64,000 bases of DNA from CAVXYG01 sp963706835 (GCA_963706835.1 CAVPOB010000036.1:87874-151873), one strand, 5' to 3'; positions 42,808 through 52,559 are shown, counted from the first letter of the stretch. The notes: generated from the letters alone by a model not told the origin. Numbers and translations: made by a program.

Positions 42808-44049
42808 GTGTTGGTCAGCAGGCAGTCTGCCGTCGCCGTCGTCAAGGTCAAGCTGGATGAGCCGATCTCGTCAGGTTGGAAGCCTGGTCCCTGGCCGTTG
42901 CCCCTGCCCGCGAGAGACTTGTCAGGCCACGTCCACAGCAAGTCGGCCGACGTCGAGGCACGCAGCGATGTCCTGCAGAGCCAGGTGCGGCCCTTGCTGT
43001 ACGAGGGTGAGGGCGGCGTCCGATGGCACCGGAACTGCTCCCGCCGCATCGCCGGATGGCAGGCCGAGGCCGTAGAGGCCATCCGGCTACCACCTAGCCT
43101 CGTCCCGGGCACGTATCTGGTGGCCATCCACCTTCGGCGAGACAGTGGCGACGATGATCCTTCGAAGCCGGTGGAGAAGCTCGCCAACCTTCGGCGGAAA
43201 CCCCAAAGACCTGATTCTGCCGACGGTCCCGACCCTGATGTTTCCGATGACACGACCCGGTCGGATTACGAGGGACTCCTGCACGAGGTGCTTCCAGGGT
43301 CTGAGCTCTCGGGAAAACGCCATGCCTTCCTCGTGACATATACGCTGCTCGACCAGTGCCCGCCTCGCACCAAGGGAATCCCGTCGGAGTTGTACTGGCC
43401 CCGGTTGCTCGCGTCCGCCAACGATGAGAGCGCCCTGCACAGTTCGCTGCGCAGCCCCATGCCAGGGCCGAACGACGTCGAATTGTCAAAGTCCTGGTCA
43501 GCGGCGGTGCTGAAGTCCGGTGCTGCATTTGTCGGGCTGAACAACCCCGACGATGCATTCCACCCATCCGGAGAAGCGTACGTCCACTCCGTCTACTTGG
43601 ACTCGCTACTGGTCGCATTGATCCAGCGCAACTGCCTCGTGCGAATAGCCGAGGACCTCGCCGATTCGTGGCGAGTGGAGCGGTCAATTCCGGATACTGG
43701 AGACCTCGAATTCCAGTCGATCCGGTTCCGTGGGCAGGTCTGGTGGACCGAGATCTCCGACACGGTGATCAGCAACCAGTTGCTGGGAGCGCTGCAGGAC
43801 GCTTACCGACTGACCCAGCAGGTGGATAATCTCCACGGTCAGATCCGGGACATGGCCCAGTACAGCGATGGGCGCCGGGCCGCCCGGATCAACACCGCTC
43901 TCAACCTGCTGGTGGCGGGTGGATTCGGGTTGGGGATCGCAGCCTTGGCTGCTGATCCGGGCTGGGGTGCCCTGCTATGGGGACTTGGTCTCGGGGCTCT
44001 CGCGTTCGTGGGGCTGCTCCTCTGGGATCGGCGGCGCTCCGACAGCTGA
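42808..44049 (+). CDS. Hypothetical protein with C-terminal two-TM hairpin
   Basis: About 413 residues; start GTG 42808 or TTG 42811, both after GTGGAGGCGAG. The first 350 residues are soluble and unrecognised, with blocks such as VKLDEPISSGWKPGPWPLPL, LLYEGEGGVRWHRNCSRR and LVTYTLLDQCPPRTKGIPSE. A helical segment (QQVDNLHGQIRDMAQYSDGR) leads into two closely spaced TM helices (LNLLVAGGFGLGIAALAA, ALLWGLGLGALAFVGLLLW) and a basic tail RRRSDS. A large sensor-like soluble part plus a C-terminal two-TM hairpin is a common plan for membrane-disrupting effectors in prokaryotic conflict systems; that is inference only. Codon usage is slightly less GC-biased than in its neighbours. Confidence 0.72.
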   Translation: MLVSRQSAVAVVKVKLDEPISSGWKPGPWPLPLPARDLSGHVHSKSADVEARSDVLQSQVRPLLYEGEGGVRWHRNCSRRIAGWQAEAVEAIRLPPSLVPGTYLVAIHLRRDSGDDDPSKPVEKLANLRRKPQRPDSADGPDPDVSDDTTRSDYEGLLHEVLPGSELSGKRHAFLVTYTLLDQCPPRTKGIPSELYWPRLLASANDESALHSSLRSPMPGPNDVELSKSWSAAVLKSGAAFVGLNNPDDAFHPSGEAYVHSVYLDSLLVALIQRNCLVRIAEDLADSWRVERSIPDTGDLEFQSIRFRGQVWWTEISDTVISNQLLGALQDAYRLTQQVDNLHGQIRDMAQYSDGRRAARINTALNLLVAGGFGLGIAALAADPGWGALLWGLGLGALAFVGLLLWDRRRSDS

Positions 44050-44076
44050 CTGGTCAAGTGGCGGCGACCGAGCCTG

Positions 44077-44390
44077 GTGCCCGCCTACGGAACCAATCGT
44101 TGGGATGTGTTCCTCGCCTTCGCACCCGACGACTTCAACTCAGTGGATGCCAGGTCAGCCATGATGGGGCTGCATCACCTCTCGATCAAGGCCTACGCAT
44201 CGGCTAACCCAGCACTCAGAACCTGGCAGTCTGTGGTTGAACTTGGGTACACGCTGGTTCACGCTGCCCGCGCAGAGCAGGGATTGGAGGCGGGCACCGA
44301 ACCAGGTCCGGGGGAGAACCCCAGTCCGCCATGGTGCCGGCGGACATCGTCGCGGTGCTCGACCTCTGCGAAAGAGTGGCCCGACGCTAG
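44077..44390 (+). pseudogene. Small hypothetical protein with a frameshift near its end
   Basis: From GTG 44077 the frame reads PAYGTNRWDVFLAFAPDDFN, SAMMGLHHLSIKAYASANPA and TWQSVVELGYTLVHAARAEQ, protein-like throughout. At the run AACCCC near 44322 the natural frame shifts by one base and reads SAMVPADIVAVLDLCERVAR to a stop at 44390; the unshifted frame turns into Ser/Arg/Cys-rich noise. About 104 residues if joined. It starts 27 bases after the two-TM gene and probably belongs with it. No family recognised. A homopolymer indel could be biological or an assembly error. Confidence 0.58.
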
Positions 44391-44568
44391 TGAGATCAGC
44401 TCAGATGTGGCGCGTTGGGGCGATGATGCTTCGCCCATCCCTTCGCCTGCCTTCGCATCCCTTCGCCTCCCCGCCGGGCCGGTCGCAACGGAAACGAGGT
44501 AACCACGCGTCGCGTGGCCATCGTCGCCAGCACGGACAAGCCACAGCCGGGCCGTATGGAGAATCGCT

Positions 44569-45882
44569 CTAGCGGGTGGATCGCTCGCACGACTGGATTG
44601 CTCGCGACTCGTACCCGCGGTTGCTGCTCCGCAGGCTGATCCGGCGGATGGATTCCCGGTCAATCTCGAAGTAGGCCGATTGCCCGTGCGCACCGGCCAT
44701 CTCAGCGGCCGTGTCTTGGTCGATCCCGATCGCGAGGACACTTGGCTCCACCCAACGCCCGTCCGCGGACCGGCAGTCAACCCGCAATGTGTTCGTCCCC
44801 ACCTCTGCCAGTCGCTGTGCCAGAGCCGCCTGCTGCTTGCTGTTCTCCCAGTCTGGGCGGGTCTTGCGACCGGGGTTGTATGCGGTGATGACGACTCCGG
44901 CCTGGTCGAAGGGCCAGTCAGATGCTCCGCGGCCGGCGAGGATCCTCCCCGCGCTGTCCGCAATGGTGGTCTGATCGAGTTCGGCCCAGGGCCCCTTCGT
45001 GGCTCGGTTGAGTTGCATTGCTTGCTCAGTCAGCGCTCGCACCGTGGCGAAAGTTTTCAGAGCTGTGCGGTGATCCCCCCTGCTGCCATCGAGCACAGTG
45101 CGGCCGTGCGCCAGGCTGTTCCGCATGGCCGCCATCTTGGACACCAGCCGACCGAAGCTCTTTGAGTTCAGCGGGATGGCGCGAGCCATCTTCGCGTCCG
45201 GCTGCTTCACCTTGAGGGAGTGCAGGACACCCGGCGCCCGTCCCGTCAGAATGGCCACATCGGTGAAGACTAGGCAATCCTCCAGCCCTAGTTCCGTCCT
45301 CTTCCGGAGCTGACGCCGGAAGTGCTTGATCACCTGCTCCTGGCGGGCCTGGGGCAACACCTGGAACCACTCGCTGCCCAGGCAGCTTTTGGCGAGTGTG
45401 AGCAACTCCCTCTCCAGGGCAAGCAGATAGCCGAGGAAGAGCAGCCCGACCTGGGGCTTTGCCAAGTCGGCCCTCGTGGTGATGAAGCGCGCCTGCTCCT
45501 CATCCAGCACGAAGACGAACTCCTTGTGCCGGAGCAGGTCCAGCAGCTTGACCAGGGGCGTGGACTTCTCCACGACCATGCTGGCCAAGAGCGGGCTGGC
45601 CGCGGCGCCCACGGTTCTTGCAGAGGTGAGGGCCTGCCTGCTGACGTACGCATCCACGATCCCGCGCCGATGCACTCCCGCGACGTCGAACCCCAGGGCG
45701 TCCAGGGCTTCGCGGGCATCCACGATGTCCATCCCTTCCGGGACGGAGTACAGCGGATCGTCAAGGATGTCCTGCACGCGCAGCAGCCGGTCAAAGACCC
45801 GGAGAAAGTGACCCGATCCAGCCTCGGTGGGCCCGCCTGCCTGGCCACGCGTAGGGACTTCGGAGGGATCGTGCCGCTCCAT
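44569..45882 (-). CDS. HEPN-like protein with C-terminal DUF3293 domain
   Basis: A 437-residue protein from ATG 45882, preceded by GGGAGGGTCC. Residues 85-145 resemble a CBS-like or regulatory fold (TPLVKLLDLLRHKEFVFVLD, ARFITTRADL). Residues 145-300 are helical with an R-x4-H motif, MAAMRNSLAHGR (Arg254-His259), the signature of HEPN RNases. Residues 318-420 match DUF3293: VVITAYNPGRKTRPDWENSK, LAQRLAEVGTNTLRVDCRSA, SVLAIGID. The combination suggests an RNase-type effector or a regulator in a stress or defence response. It faces the two-TM gene pair (convergent). Confidence 0.78.
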   Translation of the reverse strand: MERHDPSEVPTRGQAGGPTEAGSGHFLRVFDRLLRVQDILDDPLYSVPEGMDIVDAREALDALGFDVAGVHRRGIVDAYVSRQALTSARTVGAAASPLLASMVVEKSTPLVKLLDLLRHKEFVFVLDEEQARFITTRADLAKPQVGLLFLGYLLALERELLTLAKSCLGSEWFQVLPQARQEQVIKHFRRQLRKRTELGLEDCLVFTDVAILTGRAPGVLHSLKVKQPDAKMARAIPLNSKSFGRLVSKMAAMRNSLAHGRTVLDGSRGDHRTALKTFATVRALTEQAMQLNRATKGPWAELDQTTIADSAGRILAGRGASDWPFDQAGVVITAYNPGRKTRPDWENSKQQAALAQRLAEVGTNTLRVDCRSADGRWVEPSVLAIGIDQDTAAEMAGAHGQSAYFEIDRESIRRISLRSSNRGYESRAIQSCERSTR

Positions 45883-46121
45883 GGACCCTCCCGTCGATCG
45901 CGGTGCTCCTTGTTGTAGCAGCGGTCCTCGGCGGATGCGATCCAGGCTCGGTCCCACCGGGGCCCGGCGTGCCGCGAGGCCAACGATGGTTCACCGTCCT
46001 TGTCAGCGACCCTCCGTTGTGCCCAGCGGATGAGCGCGCCTTCACGTCGTCACCGCGCGGCTGACTTGGCACCACCCATGCCAGGCCCATCGATGAGGGG
46101 GAGACACCTGAAGACTCCGAC

Positions 46122-46403
46122 ATGGGACGACCGGACCCCGTGGGACTGGTCGGAGGTGTCCGAGGACGTTCTCGTGGACTCAGGCCCTTGGGTGTGGTCT
46201 CTGCCCTACTGCTGGACGTCGAGATCGTCATCACCGACGACGGGGACGCTTCGTACGTGGACCCGGCAACGGCCTCCGGATACGGGTTGGTCGGTATGGC
46301 CGAACGCGTGTCCCTGCATGGCGGATCGCTGGATGCGGGCCCGAATCCCGGGAGGGGTTGGACGGTCAGGGCAGTGCTGCCGAAGGGAGGGGCCTCACCA
46401 TGA
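46122..46403 (+). pseudogene. C-terminal fragment of a NarL-type sensor histidine kinase
   Basis: From about 46218 the frame reads VEIVITDDGDASYVDPATAS then GYGLVGMAERVSLHGGSLDA and GPNPGRGWTVRAVLPKGG, the G1/G2 ATP-binding boxes of the HATPase domain of NarX/DesK-like kinases. Nothing of the dimerisation or sensor parts is found upstream, so only about 60 of the usual 400 residues remain. The stop overlaps the start of the intact response regulator by 4 bases (ATGA), the normal kinase-regulator arrangement, which shows the lost kinase was its partner. Confidence 0.8.
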
Positions 46404-47053
46404 CGCTGCGGGTGATCGTTGCCGACGACCAGGACCTCGTGCGGACCGGGCTCGCCATGATCCTCAACGCCCAACCCGGCATCGAGGTCGTCGGCGAGGC
46501 AGCCGACGGAGCGGAAGCCGTGGACCTCGCGCGGCGCCTCCAACCCGACGTGTGCCTCCTCGACATCACCATGCCGAGGATGGACGGCATCGAGGCGACC
46601 AAGGCCCTCGCCGGCCCGGATACCTCGAACCCGATCCCGGTCGTCGTGATCACGACGTTCGATCGCGACGAATACGTGTACGGAGCGCTCAAGGCGGGCG
46701 CTCGGGGGTTCCTCCTCAAGGACGCCGACACGGAACTCCTCGTCCAGGCGATCACGGCCGCGGCCTCCGGCGACGCCCTCGTCGCGCCGAGCATCACCGT
46801 CAGGCTCCTCGAAGCGTTCGCCGCCACCGATTCCGCCACCGCCCCGATCCAACCCGTCGATCCACTCACCGACCGCGAGGAAGAGGTCCTGATGAAGGTC
46901 GCCCGCGGCAAGACCAACGCAGAGATCGCCGAGGACCTCTTCATCAGCCACAGCACGGTCAAGACGCACATCGCCAGACTGATGACCAAGCTCGAGGCAC
47001 GGAACCGTGTCGAGCTCGTGATCTGGGCCTACGAGACGGGGCGCGTCCGCTGA
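46400..47053 (+). CDS. NarL/FixJ-family response regulator
   Basis: A 217-residue protein. Receiver domain (1-120): LRVIVADDQDLVRTGLAMIL with the acidic pair, phosphoacceptor Asp in PDVCLLDITMPRMDGIEATK, Thr in VVVITTFDRDEYVYGALKAG and the switch Lys in GARGFLLKDA. LuxR-type HTH (150-215): DPLTDREEEVLMKVARGKTN then AEDLFISHSTVKTHIARLMT. It should bind DNA when phosphorylated. The cognate kinase gene is truncated to a fragment, so it may be an orphan or be served by another kinase. Start ATG 46400 overlaps the kinase stop. Confidence 0.94.
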   Translation: MTLRVIVADDQDLVRTGLAMILNAQPGIEVVGEAADGAEAVDLARRLQPDVCLLDITMPRMDGIEATKALAGPDTSNPIPVVVITTFDRDEYVYGALKAGARGFLLKDADTELLVQAITAAASGDALVAPSITVRLLEAFAATDSATAPIQPVDPLTDREEEVLMKVARGKTNAEIAEDLFISHSTVKTHIARLMTKLEARNRVELVIWAYETGRVR

Positions 47054-47079
47054 TCCGAGCGATCAACTCCGCGTCGACG

Positions 47080-47302
47080 TTCCGTTCCTTCCGGTCAAGT
47101 CCTGTGACGTCGTGTACGTGGGGTGATCCTTCGTCTTCGGTTGTCAGGCGGAGAGGGCGTGCGATTGCGGGGTGGCCGCCCCCTTGGTGCTGGTGTTTCC
47201 GACGGTGTGGGATCGGGCCAGGACGTCGAGGCCGAGGTAGCGGCGGCCTTCGGCCCATCATCCGACTGCTCGGCCAGGACTGCGCCGACCAGGCGGATCA
47301 TG
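47080..47302 (-). mobile_element. 3'-end remnant of an IS256-family (mutator) insertion sequence
   Basis: The minus strand reads MIRLVGAVLAEQSDD, then after a one-base deletion GRRYLGLDVLARSHTVGNTS and a tail ending PQSHALSA and stop at 47144. The EQ-x-D-EWAEGRRYLGLD block is the C terminus of IS256-family transposases common in actinobacteria. Beyond the stop (47080-47143) sequence such as CACGTACACGACGTCACAGG resembles the terminal region of such elements. The rest of the transposase is missing, and the fragment abuts the end of the helicase gene at 47322. Confidence 0.68.
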
Positions 47303-47321
47303 GAGGTGCGGTCGGGCGCAG

Positions 47322-50300
47322 CTACGCCACAGCGGTGGCGGCGAACTGCGCGTACAGATCGCCGGGCAGCGGGTGGTGCAGCCGCCAGGTGATGGCCATC
47401 GGCCGCTCTCCCTCATGCGCCACGTAGGTCGCCGGCCCGAGGAACCAGAACGACCGCTCGCGGTTGGTCTGCCGGGCGAACAGCAGGATGTCGGAGCCCA
47501 GTGACGCGTGGTTGCGGTAGCGGCGTCCGGTCGGGGACTCGGCGGCCGTCGTCGATTGGCTCTCCCAGTGGAAGAGGTCGCGGCTGATGGCGTAGTCGCG
47601 GTACAGCGTGGTGGGGGAGAAGTGGCCGGCGCTCTTGTCGATGGTGACGGCGAAGACGTCGGCCTGCTGGTCGGCGGCCCAGTAGACGCCTTCCCGCCAT
47701 GGCGGGGTCTTCGCGCGGGAGGCCTTCTGGTGCAGCGCGGCCAGGATCTCCTCGCGGGTGTAGCTGGCGTGGATGAGCAGCGGGACGTCCGGTCGGTCCG
47801 GCAACGCCGGGCTGGAGGTGGTCGGGACGACGCTCCAGCAGGTCGAGCAGTTCCAGGTACTCCGCCCGCACCTGCGGGTGCCGCCACAGGAGGTCGGCAG
47901 CCTCGGCCAGGTCCGCGTCCTGCAGGTGCCGGCCGGCCAGCGCGACGACCAGCATGCGCAGCAGCGCGGCCTCCCGTGGACTGTCCGGCCGGGGCGGAAC
48001 CGGCTGGACGAGGAAGTGCCGGAAGGTGCTGATCCGTTCGAGGTCGTCGATGTGGCGCTGGCGGCCGATGGCGCGGCGCAGCGAGACCTCCTCCGGGCCT
48101 GCCGGCGCCACGGGGAGGCCGGCAGCTTGGAGCAGGTCCGACCAGGACCGGTTGTTGCTGTACACGTCATCGAGCGCGAGACCGGTGTGGTGCAGGTAGT
48201 TGGCCAGCGTCGGCTCGTGGCCGTCGGTGGCCATGGCGGCGAGTTCGGCGACCAGTTGCGGCCAGCGGGAGGGCAGCGCGTTGCGGATGCTGGCCAGCAC
48301 GATGTCCTTGGCCACCGGGTCCAGCGTCAGATGGCACCCGGTCGGCAGGTAGGGGAAGTCCTCGCGCACCTTCTGCTCGAGCTCCTTGCGGGTGCCGCCG
48401 AGCAGCGCGGCGAACCGGGTGTCGTAGCGGAACTCGGCACGGTGATGGCCCACGAAGTCCAGCACCGTGCACACGGACTTGCCGGGCGCCTTGCGCAGCC
48501 CGCGACCGAGCTGCTGCACGAAGACGGTGGCGCTGTCGGTGGGCCGCAGCATGATCACCGTGTCCACGTCCGGCACGTCGACGCCCTCGTTGAACAGGTC
48601 CACGCTGAAGACGGCCTGCAGGTCGCCGTCGGCCAACTGCCGCAGGGCGTCCCGGCGCTCCTGATCGGGGGTCTGCCCGGTGACCGCGGCGGCGGCGATC
48701 CCGGCGTTGCGGAACTGCTGGGCCATGAAGCGGGCGTGATCGACGCTGACGCAGAAGCCGAGCGCCCGCATCGAGCCGGTGTCGGGGACATGGTCGGCGA
48801 CCTGCCCGATCACCCGCCGGGCCAGCACCGCATCGCCGGTGACGAGGTTGCTGAGCTCGGCGATGTCGTAGCCGCGGCCCCGCCGCCAGCCGACGTCGCG
48901 CAGGTCGAGCCCGTCGTGCAGGCCGTAGTAGTGGAACGGTGCCAGCCGCTGCTGATCGATGGCGTCCCAGAGCCGCAGTTCGGCGGCGATCCGGTCGCCG
49001 AACCAGTGCAGGATCGGCATCCCGTCGGCCCGCTCCGGGGTCGCGGTCAGGCCGAGGAGTTCGGTCGGAGCCAGGCGCTGCAGCAGCCGGTCGTAGGACG
49101 GCGCGGCGGCATGGTGGAACTCATCGACGATCACGACATCGAAGTGCTGCGGATCGAAGCCGATCCACGCCTGCGGCGCCGATGCTCTGGATGGAGGCGA
49201 ACACGTGGTCCCACTGGCGCGGCCGGTGCCCGCCGACGAACTTCTCCCCGAACGCCGGCTGCCGCAGCGCGTAGCGGAAGGTGCGCAGCGCCTGGTCCAG
49301 CAGCTCCTCCCGATGGGCGACGAACAACAGCCGCGCCCGCGGCAGTCGCCGGGCCAGGCGGGCGTAGTCGACGGCGGCCATCACCGTCTTGCCGGTGCCG
49401 GTCGCCGCGACCAAGAGGTTGCGGTGGAAGCCGCGCTCGCGGGAGGCTTCCACCTGTTCGAGGAGCTGGTCCTGGAACGGTTCGAGCCGCAGCTCGACCG
49501 GGGGCAGCAGCAGGTCCGGTTGGGCAGTGTCCTCGCGCTGGATCGCCTTGGCGAAGGTCTGCGGGTCGTAGGGGACGAAGTCGCCGTTCTCCCAGGCGCT
49601 GTCGAAGGCCGCCTGCGCTTTCGACAGCACGCCCGGATTGCGCCGGCCGCTGACCCGGACGTTCCACTCCAGGCCGACGACCTGGGCGGAGTGGGTCAGG
49701 TTGGACGATCCGACGTAGGCGGTGGAACTGCCGGCGTCGCGATGGAACAGCCACGCCTTGGCGTGCAGCCGCGTGGTCGAGGTGTCGTAGGAGACCCTGA
49801 TCTCGGCGCCGAGGCCGGCCAGCGCCTCCAGGGCCCTGGGTTCGGTCGAGCCGGTGTAGGTGGTGGTGAGGATGCGCAGGGTCCTGCCGGTGTCCGTGTG
49901 CCGGCGCAGCCGCTCCAGGAACGGCCGGATCCCGGAGAACCGGATGAAGGCGATCATGGCGTCGATGCGGTCTGCGGATTCGATCTCCGACAGCAGCTGC
50001 TTGGACAGCGCGGGTTCGCCGGGGGCGTTGTTCAGCAGCGTGGTGTCCAGGACCGGGATGAGCGGGGCTTGGATCGGCACCGGCCGGCCATCCGGCCCGA
50101 CGGGGTGCACCGCATGCAGGACGCGTCCCGTGCCGGCTGGTTCCAGGTCGTCCACCGGAATGCGCGCCTCCTCGCCGAGGAGGTGGGTGATCAGACGCAC
50201 GATCTCGGTCCCTGCCGTGACCCTCTGCTCAGCGGGCAGTGACCGGATCGCCTGCTCGACGAGGCGGGCGACATGCAGCGCCAGGCGGTCGGGAGCTTCG

Positions 50301-50407
50301 GCTGTGTCCAGCGGAGACTGCGCAACGCGATCGAGGATCGCCTGCATCTGCGATTCCAGCGCCGAGGTCAGCAGGTCCTCATAGAGTCCAGGGGGCAGGT
50401 CGGGCAC
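47322..50407 (-). pseudogene. PLD-nuclease/helicase with DUF3427 domain, two frameshifts
   Basis: A protein of about 1028 residues spread over three frames from GTG 50407. N-terminal PLD-like nuclease domain with TRLHAKAWLFHRD (His215, Lys217) and YVGSSNLTHS. SF2 helicase: Walker A AATGTGKT (335-341), then motif II VVIVDEFHHAA, ATPERADG, and VQQLGRGLRKAPGK (motif VI). C-terminal DUF3427 region includes LIHASYTREEILAALHQ. The frame changes near 49175 (after FASIQSIG) and again near 47815 (after LLERRPDHL). All key motifs remain, so indels or recent inactivation explain it. Such PLD-helicase-DUF3427 proteins are often found in genomic islands and are suspected of a defence or repair role. Confidence 0.84.
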
Positions 50408-50527
50408 GGCTGAAGCTTTGCAGCCTGCCGGCCGGGTCGCATCGCCCTTGGGATCTCCGTAGGGGGATCGGCGGGTGCTGTTGGGCGAAGCTTGGTGGGG
50501 CTGGAGGCGGCTGATGGGAGGGGGCCG

Positions 50528-51472
50528 ATGAGCGTCCTGCGCACGGTCACGCTGAACAGCGGCTTCGACGACACCTTCACGATCTCCGGCCTGGACTGGG
50601 GCGGCGTCGGCAGGGTCCGGGCCTTTCGGTCGCTGCCCTCGGGCAAGGGGGTGAACGCGGCGCGCGCCGCGGCGGCCCTGGGGGTGCCGGTGTGCGCGTA
50701 CAGCCTGGTGGGACAGGACGACGCCGCCACCTTCGCTGCGGCGCTGCAGTCGGAGGGGATCGAGCATCGGCTGGTGGCAGTGCCCGGCAGCACCCGGCAC
50801 AACCTGACCCTGGTCCCTGAAGCGGGGGACCGGGTGGCGGCGCACCTGGTGGCGCAGGGCTTCCAGCTGCCCGACGCGCAGCCGGTCGCGGCGCTCGCCG
50901 ACCGGCTGCTGCAGGAGTGCGGGCCCGGCGATGTGGTGTCCTGCAACGGATCGGTGCCGGGCGGGGCCCCGGCGACGGTGTGGGCGGACATGGTCGCGGC
51001 GTTGCGCGACGCCGAGGTGACCGTCGTGCTCGATGTGCAGGGCGAGGCGATGCTGCGCGCGCTGGCGGCCGGTCCGGTCGCGCTCGCCAAGCCGAACGAG
51101 TCCGAGATCGCCGCCCTGCCCGGCGTCGACCCGGACGGTCCCGACCCGGTCGCCGACGCCCTGCAGTCCCTGGCCGGCGCCGGCGTCGCGCATCCCGTGG
51201 TCACGCTCGGGTCGGCGGGCGCGGCGTTCCTGCGCGACGGGCGGGTGCATCGCGCGTCATGCACGGTCGAGCGCCCCGTGGTGGCGGTCGGGGCCGGCGA
51301 CAGCTTCCTCGCCGGCGTCTGCTCGGCCATCCTCGCCGGTCGGGATGAGACCGCAGACCTGGTGTCGGCGGGCCTGGCCGCCGCCGCGGCCCACGTGGCC
51401 GGCATGACGGGGGATGGCCTGAGCGCCGGGTACGAGCAGAACCTGCGCCGGGTGCGCATCGAGGCGGCGTGA
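50528..51472 (+). CDS. PfkB-family sugar kinase (phosphofructokinase-like)
   Basis: A 314-residue protein. It starts VLRTVTLNSGFDDTFTI, the usual FruK/LacC opening (TLNPAxD), has the substrate motif PSGKGVNAARAAAALG, and near residue 260 the PfkB C-terminal signature VAVGAGDSFLAG with catalytic Asp. The closest types are 1-phosphofructokinase and tagatose-6-phosphate kinase; the position typically Asn-Pro reads Asn-Ser here, so the substrate is uncertain. ATG 50528 follows GGGAGGGGCCG. Alone, divergent from the helicase; no PTS genes nearby. Confidence 0.86.
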   Translation: MSVLRTVTLNSGFDDTFTISGLDWGGVGRVRAFRSLPSGKGVNAARAAAALGVPVCAYSLVGQDDAATFAAALQSEGIEHRLVAVPGSTRHNLTLVPEAGDRVAAHLVAQGFQLPDAQPVAALADRLLQECGPGDVVSCNGSVPGGAPATVWADMVAALRDAEVTVVLDVQGEAMLRALAAGPVALAKPNESEIAALPGVDPDGPDPVADALQSLAGAGVAHPVVTLGSAGAAFLRDGRVHRASCTVERPVVAVGAGDSFLAGVCSAILAGRDETADLVSAGLAAAAAHVAGMTGDGLSAGYEQNLRRVRIEAA

Positions 51473-51908
51473 GGATCCGGACTCGGCAGGGTACGCCGTG
51501 TTCGCGTGGCGGAGCGTCCTCGTCGCTGCGATGGGCAACGAAGCCAGTGATCGTGATGCCCGACGGTACGACCGGCCAGAGCACCTACCACCGGCGATGC
51601 CGACTTGAAGGCCTCGGCCGATTGCCCCCCTCGACGAGGAGATCACCATCACCACACCCGCCGACCAAGCGGCCCTGGACGGTATGGGGTGACCCGGACC
51701 ATCGAGGCCGAACTGGCTCCAGTTCGTGCGGCAGACCCGTCCGCAGGCGGCGCGATGTCGCATCGTCGGTGACCGGATGCCACCCGTGCTCGGGCAGCGC
51801 CGGCCGGGATTCCCCGGTCCGCGCGGGCCGACCGCAGCACGACCGGCCGCGGGGCAGGCCAGTGACGAACCCGGCAGCTGGTACGACCGCGGGGCGGTGG
51901 GATTGACC
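51473..51908. other. Gene-free spacer between PfkB kinase and VapBC
   Basis: About 435 bases with no credible gene on either strand. No clear hairpin or repeat was seen. Confidence 0.35.
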
Positions 51909-52313
51909 TCACACCTGGAGTCGTTCGGTGGGCTGCCCGGTGATGTCAGCGATAAGCTCGAAGTCCTTGTCGAGGTGCAGCACCGTCAGCCCCGCCAGCT
52001 CGGCGGTGGCGGCGATGATGACGTCGGGGATGGACGGTGCCCGGTGCTGGCCTTGGCCAGCGAGCAGCAGTTGCACCTCGACGGCCCGGTCCTCGATCGC
52101 CGGCGTGAGGTACTCCACCGGCATCGCCGAGAGCGGCGGGCGGGCGAGCATGGGCCGGGCGTCCTTCCCGCTGCGCGCCGAGTAGCCGACCTCGAGCCGA
52201 GTCACGGTCGCGATCCGCAGCAGTCCCCGCTCGATCCGCTGCGCCCACTGCTCGGCGTCTGGGCTGTGGCCGAGGCGAACCAGTGCCGATTTGTCGATCA
52301 GCCACCCGGTCAT
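51909..52313 (-). CDS. vapC: VapC-type PIN-domain toxin
   Basis: A 134-residue PIN protein. MTGWLIDKSALVRLG gives the first acidic residue of the PIN active site (Asp in LIDKSAL), IATVTRLEVGYSARSG the Glu, and APSIPDVIIAATAELAGLTV plus HLDKDFELIA the C-terminal acids (Asp-x-x-Ile and Asp-x-Asp-F). This is the standard VapC RNase site. ATG 52313 overlaps the antitoxin stop by 4 bases (ATGA); a GTG at 52319 would also be possible. VapC toxins cut tRNA or rRNA. Confidence 0.9.
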   Translation of the reverse strand: MTGWLIDKSALVRLGHSPDAEQWAQRIERGLLRIATVTRLEVGYSARSGKDARPMLARPPLSAMPVEYLTPAIEDRAVEVQLLLAGQGQHRAPSIPDVIIAATAELAGLTVLHLDKDFELIADITGQPTERLQV

Positions 52314-52531
52314 TGCCACGCAGCACCCATCAGCTGCGGGTCGGCCAGGTCCCCGGCCACCTCGGCGAACGAGCGCAGGTCGGCTGCCGACACCGCCTCC
52401 TGCGATGTCGCCGCATCTGCCGCAAGCCGCCGACGGATGTACTCCACACGTGACAGACCCAGGCGCGCGGCGTGCGCGTCGACCCCCGCCAGGACTTCTT
52501 CGGGCACGTCGCGGACGAGAACGTCTGCCAT
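52310..52531 (-). CDS. vapB: VapB-type antitoxin
   Basis: A 73-residue protein: MADVLVRDVPEEVLAGVDAH then AARLGLSRVEYIRRRLAADA, an RHH (CopG/VapB) DNA-binding domain, followed by a toxin-binding tail ending DPQLMGAAWQ. ATG 52531 follows CGGAGGTGCTCTG. An inverted repeat just upstream (52544-52559) is the likely operator. It is the first gene of the antitoxin-toxin operon and would repress it with VapC bound. Confidence 0.88.
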   Translation of the reverse strand: MADVLVRDVPEEVLAGVDAHAARLGLSRVEYIRRRLAADAATSQEAVSAADLRSFAEVAGDLADPQLMGAAWQ

Positions 52532-52543
52532 CAGAGCACCTCC

Positions 52544-52559
52544 GATATCATACGATATC
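52544..52559. promoter_or_regulatory. GATATC-ATAC-GATATC repeat, likely VapBC operator
   Basis: Two GATATC hexamers separated by four bases lie 12 bases before the VapB start. Each hexamer is itself a palindrome and together they form an inverted repeat, AT-rich in a GC-rich setting, so they may also be part of the -10 region. This matches autorepression by the RHH antitoxin. Confidence 0.6.

Noticed and set aside
45791..46969. A 392-codon minus-strand open frame across the kinase fragment and response regulator
   Set aside because: It is opposite a confident NarL-type regulator and has low-complexity shadow composition.
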